37,383 nt of DNA from Zopfochytrium polystomum (Eukaryota > Chytridiomycota > Chytridiomycetes > Chytridiales > Chytridiaceae): the NCBI GenBank assembly GCA_025765615.1, contig JAIVFJ010000466.1, forward strand, positions 1 through 37,383, in the 5' to 3' direction. Position numbers and translations under genes: made by a program. The notes below the pieces were generated by a model, which was given only the letters and a program-made list of their open reading frames with translations, ran no database searches and was not told where the DNA came from. Positions within the stretch are counted from its first letter, which is position 1. Each line of letters starts with the position of its first letter. Shown one piece after another: positions 26,377-37,153 of this stretch.

Positions 26377-26378
26377 AT

Positions 26379-29300
26379 ATGCCCGGCAAAGACAGAGGAA
26401 AAAAAAGTAGTGAGGTCGCCATGAGCAGCGCCAGCAGCAGCACCAACGGTGCCAGTAACGGCAGCGTCGGCGCCAGCAACGGGACCGCCGCCTCGACTGC
26501 CCTTCCAACGACGCCAAAGCGCAAGCCCGCCGCCACCTACAGCCGTGCGGCAACCTCTGCGGCCGCCAAGCGGGCGGCAGGCCTGGCAAAGTCGCGTCGC
26601 GCGCCGGCGGCGGGGACGGCCTCCACTGGCACGGCCCACGAAAGCCATGACGAAGAGACCGAAGAGACGGACCCACCCCCCACCAAGACAGCCAAGATCA
26701 CCAGCTCCGTCGACATTTGGCTGCCCGTTGAAGGCGACGGCGACGACGACGTTGACAGTGGCCGCGGAGGCTCAAAGCGAAAAGCGAACGCGTCAAAGCC
26801 ACCGCCTGGCCCGTCGTCAAACAAGGGCAAGAAACGAGCAGCCCCAGATACCGGCCATTCAGGAGAAGACAGCGAGGACGGCAGCCCCAGTGGCGCCGCC
26901 ACACCGACGCCAGCGGAACGCGCCGGAAAAGGAAAAGCTGCTTCTGTTGATCAAGCGAAGGGCGCTACGACGAGCGCTGGTGGACATGATCCCGCACCCG
27001 TCGGAAGCAACGGTTTGACACCTGACACGTCCAAGACGAGCACTGCCCCAGACTCAGCGTCAGCTGCTCCAGTGAAGCGGGGTCGCGGCCGTCCTCGCAA
27101 AGATCAGAGCGCTGCATCGCGTGCTGCCGCTGCTGCCGCGTCCAAAAAAGCCCTCGAAGACCAGGAGGCGGATCAACGGAATGACGCGACGGGTGATGAC
27201 GTGACGATGGCCGAACCGGCACCATCCGAGACAGCCCAGCCTTCGACTGAAACACCCGATGGATCGAATGGTGGCGTAAGTAGGACTGGGAGGCTCTCGT
27301 TGCGTGCTAATGAAAGTTTTCCCCGTTCTCCATTTCGACACAGCTTCGCCGCTCGACGCGTCGGCGAACACAATCAGCTCCAATCGTAATCGACTATCCA
27401 CAGCGCAAGAAAGCCCGGATTGATAACAAGAGCAAAGAAGGCACGCCGGCAGTTGAAAGCAAGGACGGCAAGGAAGGTACTCCAGCAGCTTCCCCAAAGA
27501 TCATCTATGTCTCAGACGACTCGGAAGAGGAGAGCATTTCTGAGGACGATGATGAGAACGACTCCGACTATTTGGAGGGAGAAGCAAAGAGAAAAGCAGA
27601 AAGGCTTCGCTTGAAAATGCTAAAGGAAGAGGACGTAGACGATGAAGATGACGAAGAAAATGACTGCGAAGATGGTGATGCTCATGAAAGTGATGGCGAC
27701 GGCGACGGCGACGGCGACGACGAAGACAACTCTGGCAGCAGCAGCAAGCAGCCTCGCAAAAGGCGAAGAACGTCCTCCGTCAAACCCAAGCGGGAACGAA
27801 AAGTTCGTGAACCAAAGTCGCCGCGGACGCCGCGGACTCCGCGAACTCCTAGGACCCCTCGAACTCCAAAAGCTCCTAAAGCTCCAAAAGCCCCAAAAGA
27901 ACCGAAAGAGCGTAAGGCCGCCAAGCCTGCAAAACCCGGCACGAAAAAGTCCGGCCGTCTTCTTGCAGAGGAAGCTGCGAGGAGGGCAGACCTTACGAAA
28001 GCGAGAGAGAACCTGCCGCGTCCATCTCTTCTCGACGAAGAGGACACAAAAAATTCAGCGCCAGCCGACCACACCGCAGCCACCGCTGTCACTGATCCGG
28101 ACTTTTCCTGCTGCTTCGTGTGCTCCTCACGTGAATTCATGCGCGCCGCCCGCACCGGCTCGGTCAAACTCTTAGATGAACTGCGAGCGAAGCGCTCAAA
28201 AGTCGCCCATTTCAGCACTCACGCTCGCAAGCCGGACGACACCCTGTCGGGACCTGTCGAAATCGCGATTCGGCGCGGGGACGAGGCGTTTTCTGCACGC
28301 TTTGCTGGCCCCCGACGCGCCCGGGTTTTTCGGCGCATACGCTCAGCCGCCGTCAAAGTACCTCGAGAGCGGTGTATCGACGGGAATGGTGAGCAAGCGA
28401 ACGTACGGAAGGGCGCTCAAGGCTGTGAATGAGTCCAGAGGAAATCGAGAGGGAAACGGAGCGTTCTTCCGCAGCTCGACGACCTGTGCATTCGACGTCG
28501 TCAAGAAGGGAGCAAATCCACCAACTCACACAGACAGGAGGAGGGCGATCCTCGCATTGTGCCGAACCCGTGGAGTCGCGGAAGATGTGTTGGACCGCCT
28601 TTGGCTCAGCTACAATAACCTAAACATGGAGCTTGACGACTTTGGTGTGTACGAAGCAGCGCTTTGGGGAAACCGAAAAATTGCGGCTCGAATGATTGAG
28701 AAGATCAACACAGACGGTTTCAACCTCCTTCACAAGGAAGCTCTGCTGGTTTGTTTATCTGATGTTTCATTTTTCTGCTTTTGTATTGATGAAGTTCCTC
28801 TTTGGCAGTTGGAACCGGGGACCGACTTCACCGCCTTCCGATCAGTCTCTGTTTTGAAAAAGGCTCTTGGGAACTACCGAGTGACACCTCTCCATTTCAG
28901 CGCTCTCAACCCCGATGTCGAACGTCTCAAGACATTGTTGTCGTCCGTTTCGACAGCAGACCAAATGTTTGCGGACGACCTGGGGCGCACAGTTATGCAT
29001 TTCGCGGCCTGCTGTGAAGGCACAGGACCTTTGAGCTACCTCATTGACCAAGGAATGGACATGCGCTCTCTGGATGAAACGAAGATGTCGCCTTTGTTAA
29101 TGGCGGCAAAGTATGGTGAGCTATGCTTGCTTTTTTCTCTTTCCGATCCTGCCCTCTAACTTCTTTTATTTCGTCAGGTCGCGCGGAGAATGTTCGCCTC
29201 CTGCTCGACAAACTGGGTGGAGGTCCTGATAGTACTTTTCTTCCTTCAATGTACACTGCGCTCCATTTCGCCGCCCACTTTGGACATCTTGACGTCGTGA

Positions 29301-32300
29301 AGGTAAGAGATCTTGGGTCAAGGCGAACCCCATAACCGCTCATTTTTTGCGACTAGGTTTTATTGGAGCTTGGAGCCTCGGTTGATTCAATCGAAAAAGA
29401 GAGCAAATGTACTCCACTCCTTGAAGCTTCCAAAATGGGTCACGTCGACGTTGTCCGTGAACTGTTGGCGCACAAAGCCGACCTCTACTTCATGGACAAC
29501 ATGGGCCGAACGGCACTTCATCACGCCGCCAAGAACGGACATTTGAATTTAGTCTATTTCTTGCTGACTGAAGGCGCTGACACGCGAGCAAAGGACACCT
29601 CAGAGAATACGCCTTTGCACTACGCCTGCGGGTATGGATGGCTTCCTGTTGTCAAGCTCCTGTGCGAATTTGGTGAAGCCGACATTAATGCGACCAATAA
29701 TTGGAGAACAAGCCCGCTTATGGTAGCTGATATGAAGGGTCACACGGCCGTCTGCACGTACCTCCTTGATCGACCGGGGATAAACGTTAACTCGCTCGGG
29801 AAAGAGGGCTACTCTCTTGTCCACGACTGCGTCCGGACCGCGGTGGCTGACCGAGACGAGTCGGAAAGAGTACGGAGCAAACTGAAGATCCTCCTTTCCC
29901 ACGGTGGGGACCCCAACATTGAGGCTGTGGACGGAAACCTCGCGCTGCACATGATTTGTGGTTCGACACAGAGAATCGAGAGCGCACTGGTTGAGCCGCC
30001 TCTAAGCGCCTTTGCAAATGGAACCACAAGCGGAACACCAGCTCCTGCGCCCGCTCCGGGTTTTGGCACTTTACAATTTGGGGCCGCGCCCCCAGCCCCT
30101 GCTCCTGTCACAGGATTTGGCCTGTTTGGAACGCTTGGAGGCGGAACGGCGGTTCCAAACCCAACCCCGGCTCCCAACACAGGGTTTGGCATGTTTGGGG
30201 GGGCGACCATGGCTCCGGCTCCGGTCGCGCCATTTGGATTTGGCAGCCCAGCAGCCACATCGCTCTTTGGTTCTGCAACACCAACCACGCAATCCACATC
30301 AACTTTCGGCCCAGCTTTCGGCGCTCCACCGTCGACTCCAACTCTGTTCGGCTTGGCGCAGGCAAGTTCAAGCAGTCCGTTCCTGTTACCCAGTTCGTCC
30401 ATCAGGAGATCAAATGCTTTGTCTTCCAACAATAATTCCCTGTCTTCCGGGAGCAGCTCTTCCTCGTCAGTTGTCAACGTAGCAGTTCCAATCGCAGCGT
30501 CTACGGATGAAAATTCGACCGATGTTGAACCTCTCTCCCTGGACGGAACAGAGCCTGCAGAGATTGTTATGGAGGAGGATGAGGAGCCCCAGGACGCAAC
30601 GATGGTCGACGTTAGGCCAGGGACTGCCGCTAAACCGTTTGATCAGAACGAACTAAACGCACATCTTATCGCCTGCATCGACCTTCTGCTTGAGCATGGG
30701 GCGAAAATTGGCGCTCCAAACAAAGAAGGGATGACTGCCTTTTCTCTTGCATTATCGAAATCAAACTATGAGTTGGCATGCCATCTATTGGACAAGGATC
30801 CGTCGCAAATGCTTGGAGACGCGAAGCTGATGGGTGGTTAAAAACCTCCTGCACGTGGTTCTGGAGGCTGCAGTTCGAGTTGACAGTGCTCGGTTCAACA
30901 CTCCTCGACAGTACACTCTGGGAGGATTCTTGGATTTGGAGAAGAGATGGAAGCAGGAATCGAAGATTGTTAAGAAATTGATCCAGACCCTGCAGAAACA
31001 GGTTCCACAGGACATGGTTGAGGAATGGGTAATTATTGTGAAGGGATTTGGAAACAAGGTAATTGACTTTATGCTGTTACCCGCAGGCCACGAACGCAGA
31101 TGAAGACGGCCGACCACCCCTGACTCTGGCGGTTTCACTTGCTGACCAAACTTCAACGATCAGCAATTTCCTTGACAGCTGTGAGAGAAGTTGGGGAGAG
31201 CGAAAGCCTGGGTATCCTAAAATTAGCCTTCATGTTGAGCACAACCACTCCACTCTGGTGAGTTCCTGCTCAACAGATAACCGTATTAATTTCCCATTGC
31301 TTGTTAGATGTTCGCAATCAAAAAGCTCTTCCCGCTTGACTCGAAAGGAGTCCATTCCAGCGTCCAACTTCCCAAAGGATACAAAAAGAAAGATGATGAG
31401 GAGTTTCCTGCATCCTATGGCCTCACTGCACTGCATTATGGTACGAAGCGATGGGGTTTAACGTTCCTGAAAACTTGACTTACGGCACTCCAGCGTGCAG
31501 AGGAAATTCACCACAACTTGTGAGATGCCTTCTACAGCTTGGTGCTGACCCGAATGCGATCAGTCACGAACGACGGGTCTCACCTTTGCATGAAGTGCTT
31601 GAAAGCTTCCCTGTCGATTTGCCCAGGCAGTACAAGCAGGCATGTTTTGGACCGTTGATTCTGACTCCGGTCTAATTGCTCGGCAGGATTTCTCAAGGCG
31701 ATTCGAAGTTCAGTCTTTCAAATACAATCACGAAAAGAAACAAGAAATCATGGAATGCTTGCTCAGAAGGAAAGCCAACCCACTTATTCCTGCAAAGCGA
31801 GTTGGAACCGCAGTACAAGTAGCTCTGTCGAATGTGCCGCATATTACCACAAGAACGAACGAAAGTGCGCAGTGCCGTATCCAAAAGAAATACCATTCAA
31901 TTCTTTTGAGTCTTATTCGACTTGGTAGTTCACTAGGCAGTTTCGAATATATGGAAAAGAACAGCCACGAGGGGAAGACGGCCCTGATGATTGCTTTGAG
32001 CCGAGATTTGATTTCGGTGGCAAGATTCATGATTCAACATGGCGCAAGCATCGAAACTATTGGGCCAAAGTCGGTTTCGACGGCCCTGTTTGCGGTACGA
32101 ACCCGTAGCTTGAAGGCAGTCAGGCTCATTTCGAAGGCGGACCTATCAGTTGCTGACGAACACGGAACAACTCCACTTATCGAGGCGGCGAAGATCAGCG
32201 AGACAATATTGGATGAACTTCTCACAAACGGCAGAGAAATTTCTGTCAACGCCGCGAATGAAAGTAAGGAGACCGCCCTCTTAGCGGCGTGCCGGTCGGG

Positions 32301-35300
32301 TCGTTCGCCCAAGATTTTGAAGAAAATCGTGGACGCCGGAGCCAATGTAAACTATGTCGGAATGGATGGAAAGACGGCGCTCTGCCACCTGATATCCCGG
32401 CGCGACCTAGAGTCCATTAAAGTACTCATTGCAGAAGGAGGGCTGGTCAATATTGCGGACGAGAGTGGAGACTGGATTATTCACATGGCCGTTCGAACGG
32501 AAAACATTCGAATTGTAAAGGCTGTGTTGTCGGCCGGAGCAGACCCGAACAAACCAAATGCAAAAATGATTTACCCACTCCACATTGCCGTTCAGTTGAC
32601 GAAAGCCCAAGTAGACCGTTCTCTCAGAATTGAGAGGGCGCTGATCGAGAGCGGTGCTGACATAAACTGCCGTGATGCGCAGGGACGAACACCTCTGTTT
32701 ATTGCTTTCGAAAATTCTGGCTCCATCCCTCGAATGCAAGTGGCATCCAAGGAGCTCGAACTGTGGACTGCATACAACTCAGATGAATCGGCCATCGCCG
32801 CAATTAAGTCAAGGCTAGAGTCTGATTTGGAAAAGTACTTTGAGAAGAAGACAGTCGCAGACGACCTGAAAGCGGAAGCTGTGGAATGGGTGAGAGAAAT
32901 TCGAGCCCGAAAAGCCTTCAAAGATGTCAAAGAGCTCGTGGATCGGCGGAGCAAAGATGCGAAGTACACGCTGGGCGATTGGAAGAACGTTACACGAAAT
33001 GATGGAACGGAAAAATACGATCCAGTGGAGATTGTGGACTTCTTGCTGGCATTCCCAAACATCGAAGTAAACATTTCGGATTCATTTGGGAGAACGCCAT
33101 TGCACTATGGCGCAAGGCGCGCAGCCTCGTCGTGCGTCAATGCTCTTGTCCGCAAGGGCGTTGACATAAACAAGACTGATGATGATGGCAACACAGCAAT
33201 CCAGATTGCGCTCATGGAGGCAAACGTCGATATTTTCCTCAACCTAGCAGTAATGGGCGCCAAGATCACCGGCACGATTACTTTCCCCGACAAAGCGGTG
33301 ACCAATTTCCATCATGCCCTCCAAAACAGCTTCATGTCTGTGGCCTATGTGATCAAAAACCAAGGCGGAATCAGCTTCCCACAGATTTTCCGGGACACCC
33401 TGAAAAATGGCAAATACAGTATCTCGTTGGCCGCCGTTTCCGCTGCTAGCCGCGAGGACATAATGTCGCTGGGGTCAAAGAGCCAAAACACCCTCCACAT
33501 TCTTGCTGATTTCAAGCCAATCAATGAAGGTGATTGGGAGACGGACTACGTCGAAGATATTTGGAATCGTGTTATTGGCGCTGGCGTTTCCATCAACGAG
33601 GCCGATGAAAACGGCCAAACCCCTCTTATATTGGCCTCTATCAAGAGCCAGAATTCGTTAATGCAGCTCATGCTTAACTTGGACCATCTCAACCTAGATG
33701 CCATCGACAACAGTGGCTCCACGGCACTGCACTATGCGATCTCGAACAGGTCCGAAGCAAATGTTAAGAAACTCCTGCGACGAGGGGCAAAAGTAGATCT
33801 TCCTGGCACTGAAAAAACGAAGTCGCTTGTGCGATTAGCAGTTGATACCGGAGAGTTGCGCATCCTGGAGGCTATTCTTGATGCCTCAGCTAGCCCAAAT
33901 TTGGAGGATGGAACCTCGGAGATCACTGCGCTCATGAGAGCCGTGAACGCAGGAAGCGTCAATGCCGTCCGAGCGTTAATTGCTAGGAAGGCGAATGTGG
34001 ACACTCTCTCCATAATTGTTGTGAATAAGGACGATCCTCAAACCCCTGTCGCCCCAATTATGCGCGCTACCGAGCTGAACAACAGTGCTGTTTTCGAGCA
34101 CATCATCAAGGCAAACGCCGACGTCAACTTTATCCATCCCGTTTCCGGGCGTTCTTCGCTGATGATCGCGCTTGACCGCTCGGAGAAGAAATGCGCTTCC
34201 ATGTTGCTTACCCAAGGTGCAGACCCGAACTTAGTCGATCCAAAGTTCAACCGGACCAGTTTCCAACGCGCACTACTCGGTGACGAAGGCACAAGCCTCA
34301 GAACCGACTTTTCCACCGGCATGCTCTCTGCGTTTACCACCGTCAAAGTCGACGCAAACATCCCTGACGCCATCACTGGATTTACTCTCGTTGATCTTGC
34401 GGTCAACGCTGGCGACGCGGTTCTCCTACGTAGGCTGCTTCAGCTCGAAGCGAACCCGTCAGTCATATCGCTGCCGACAGCTAATCCTTTGCAAAAGTCG
34501 TCGCTTTTGCGCGCCATCGAGCAAAACAGAATGGAAATCGTCAAGATTTTGGTTGAAACTGGCAAAGCGGACGTCGCGGCAGTCGACAGCGCGTCGATGG
34601 GAGCCATCCACTACGTGGTACGTCCCGAAATTGTGGCGTCTTACCGAAATGTCGAATTGCTGCGATACCTGGCGGGCAAAGGTGCACCAGTGAATGCGGT
34701 TGATGCATCTGGTGAGTGAAACGCCGTAAATTAACACAGATTCGTGCTTACCAATCAGCGCAGGAAAAAGACCCATCGACTACGCCGTCCAGTGGAAAGA
34801 CGCGTCGCTGACCGCAGAGCTCCGCGCTCTTGGGTCGGTCGAGCCCCAGGAATTCGAAGCCGATGATGTTGAAATGGATGATAACGTTGTTCCCCTCGGA
34901 GACCTGGAGCAAGACGCTGAGGACGAGCGGATTCGCCTCGAAGCAGAGGCGGAAGCGGAGGAAAGGGAAAAACAGGAAAAAGAGGCGAAACGACGCGGCA
35001 TCAGCGTTCAGCAGCTCCAGCGCGAAGAGCGGAAGAAGAAAGAGGTCAAACCTAATCCAAAGGCCGGAGTGGACAATGCCCAGGTTTCAGTATTGTACGA
35101 GGGCGATGAGGACGACCCTGACAGATACCCATACGACTGCACGCTTCACAAGTGCGACGTTTCGTACGGAGTATACGGAGAAAATAAGGTGATTCCTTTT
35201 CATTTCAAACTTCTCACTTCTATTTCTAAATGCTTGCCGATCTTAGGTTTACAAAATGCAAGGTGAGATGGCCTAAGGTGATGCTAAACTTTGCTGACCG

Positions 35301-37052
35301 TCTTCAGTTCTGTACAACCGGCTTCAAAAGCTGTATTTCATGTTTAACTTATGGGTAAGCCCTTAATTTTCCCCGTCTAGCTCGAGTCTGAAATCTTTCA
35401 TAGGGTGCTCTTGGATCCGACTGGAGTGCCATGTACCAAAAAACTCCTTTCAACAGCAAAGAGGAGTGTGTCGCTGAGTTCAAAAAGGTTTTCAAGTCGA
35501 AGACTGGTAATGAGTGGGATCCTCGCGGTGAATTCGTAGATCAGCCTGGGAAGTACGTTCTGCCAAAGGTAATTTTGCTACCATTACCTCGTCGCGTCAT
35601 TCTGACGCCATATCTACAGACAGTCAAGAAGAGGCGAGTCAACATCAAGAAACTGAACCTTGATAGCAACGTCAAAAGCAAGCTCGACACCGGTGTCAAA
35701 GAGGTGATGCAGATGTTTACAAGTGCGGCCGTCTCAAAAAGATCACTGGCTGTGTCTTGTTTGGGCGAAGATGTGTCCCTCGACCCCAAAGTCCTCCAAG
35801 AGGCGTACGAAATCCTTCTTGAAATTCGATCAAAAATCAAGGAGATGAACGCGCTCACAGCAGATCGAACGACTACACCCAGCGTCAAAGTTCTACTTAA
35901 ACTCCGAGAAGAGTTGGTCGTTTTGTCCAACGACTACTTCAAGCGCATCCCAGCAACGGAGGCAGGAGACAGTGGACTGTCGCCGATAATGACACTGGAC
36001 ACACTAAACACTCAAATGATCAAGGTGGACAACCTCAAGTATCTCGACTCTGGAAACACACTTCTTCTAGGGGCAGCACACGCCAAAGTCAAAGGAATCG
36101 CGAATCCATACGACTATTTGCTTGCTTCGATCGAGTGCTCAATCAACACTGTTAGCAAGGAGGCTCCCGAAGTTTCACTCATCAAGCGACTGATTGACAC
36201 AACAAACGGCGGTGATAATGTTGAACTGATACACGTCCTCAAAGTGGATCGAAACGACGAAAGGGATGCCGGCGCAATGCACCTTCGCAACGAGATTGGA
36301 AACCGGAAATTGCTGTGGCACGGGTCGAAGATGTGCAACTTTTTGGGCATCTTGAAGAGTGGACTCCGAGTCGCCCCTATTGAAGGTTCGATCGCACTGT
36401 TGTTTTGTTTGAAGAGCGAGTCCCACATGCTAACACTTGCTCAAATCCAGCCGAGGTCAGCGGATACATGTTTGGCAAGGGCATCTACTTTGCCGACGCC
36501 TTTTGCAAAAGCTACGGCTACACTTACGACTACACCCGCGACCGAAATGACGGTCAGGACGCGTATGCCTGCCTTCTCCTGTGCGAGGTTGCCGTCGGAG
36601 AGAACCCATACGAGAGCGAAACGAGCGAATACATGGAGGCGCCCAAGGACGGAAGCCACGCAACGCTGGGTCTCGGATCTCAAGTTCCGCCGGCGGGAAA
36701 CACACTCGAGTTCGCCGACGGCGTCAAGATGGACGCTCGGGCCGCTGCAAAAGGCGGTTCTGCGCAAGGACGCGCTGGGGCCGAGACAAGCAGCGCGTTC
36801 TCAGCTACAACGAATACATTGTGTACGACCCGACGCAGGTGCGGATACGATACCTCGTGGTCGTCGGACACAACACGCGGTGCCACTTGTGCTCCAACGC
36901 GCGGTCGCTGAAGCCGTGCAGAGACTATGGCCAGAACTATGAAAGGCGTTGGTCGGCGCAAACGATTTCCAAAAGATGGTCCTGTCCAGACTCTGCTGGA
37001 GAGGTTGGAGAAGACGGGGCAGAGCATTTGGGACGAGTACCTTGAGGAGTAA
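26379..37052 (+). CDS. Giant nuclear poly(ADP-ribose) polymerase: AT-hook, ankyrin array, FG-rich insert, WGR, regulatory and catalytic domains (about 3,300 codons)
   Basis: Exons: 26379-27275, 27344-28748, 28809-29115, 29178-29302, 29357-31028, 31087-31257, 31308-31440, 31494-31639, 31687-34711, 34764-35188, 35247-35262, 35308-35354, 35404-35568, 35620-36385, 36451-37052. Domain order: disordered acidic/basic N-terminus with AT-hook (233-242) and TP/KAP repeats (458-490); ankyrin repeats from about 560 to 2640, interrupted by an FG-dipeptide segment (1140-1247); charged helix; WGR-like domain (about 2755-2845) with NKVYKMQVLY and NLWGALG; PARP regulatory helices (from about 2858); catalytic domain with LLWHGSK (H), GYMFGKGIYFAD (Y) and SYNEYIVYD (E). 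The H-Y-E triad predicts chain-forming poly(ADP-ribosyl)ation from NAD+ in the nucleus. Frame breaks: extra T at 28289-28292, extra G at 30832-30834, and about three offsets in 36730-36912. ATG 26421 is an alternative start. Confidence 0.88.
27075..27104 (+). other. AT-hook motif in the PARP N-terminus
   Basis: The codons encode KRGRGRPRKD, containing the RGRP core of AT-hooks that insert into the minor groove of AT-rich DNA. It sits in a disordered Ala/Ser/Glu-rich region, as AT-hooks usually do, and suggests chromatin targeting of this PARP independent of the WGR domain. Confidence 0.75.
27818..27912 (+). repeat. RTP/KAP tandem repeats, histone-H1-tail-like
   Basis: Tandem codons encode about five RTP units followed by KAP/KEP units, ending PKAPKEPKERKAAK. 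They come after a bipartite nuclear-localisation-like QPRKRRR and an acidic GDGDGD run. Lys/Pro/Ala-rich tails of this kind bind DNA in linker histones, and TP sites are possible proline-directed kinase targets. Confidence 0.7.
30040..30362 (+). other. FG-dipeptide-rich, nucleoporin-like insert within the PARP ankyrin array
   Basis: Twelve FG dipeptides occur in about 107 residues, in contexts such as GFGLFGTLGGG, GFGMFGGAT, PFGFGSPAATSLFGS and TFGPAFGAP, separated by Pro/Ala/Thr/Ser-rich linkers with almost no charged residues. This is the composition of FG-repeat nucleoporins. The surrounding frame is continuous with ankyrin repeats on both sides, so it is an insert and not a neighbouring gene. 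Confidence 0.75.
31640..31686 (+). other. GC-AG intron in the PARP gene
   Basis: The exon ends CAG and the 47-bp intron begins GCATGT and ends GGCAG. Splicing joins RQYKQ to DFSRRF in phase. Every other intron I placed begins with GT. GC-AG introns are a known minor class spliced by the major spliceosome. Confidence 0.75.
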
Positions 37053-37153
37053 GGTTATTCGTGGGCAGATATACAGTTGAGTTTCGTTTTCCAAGGTTAT
37101 CTTTGGGCCTTTTTTTTTCGCTTGGCCCCTCTTCTTCGCTAACATTCCCAACA

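Larger units (their letters stand above)
24864..26378. other. Intergenic region upstream of the giant PARP gene
   Basis: About 1.5 kb. Apart from one weak ORF (24965-25309, listed separately), I see no supported gene. It contains mono-nucleotide runs (T15 near 25828, G9 near 25857), a TATA-like box at 26156 and a GACA repeat directly before the PARP start. A short frame beginning ATG at 25917 opens with an acidic, plausible-looking MTNEEEFLQALSIDA, but it quickly becomes low-quality and is not called. Confidence 0.45.

Noticed and set aside
26379..37052. Calling the broken PARP, POLA1 and TPR frames pseudogenes
   Set aside because: The breaks are isolated one-base events, several in homopolymers; all catalytic motifs are intact, and POLA1, which should be essential, shows the same pattern, so error is likelier than decay.
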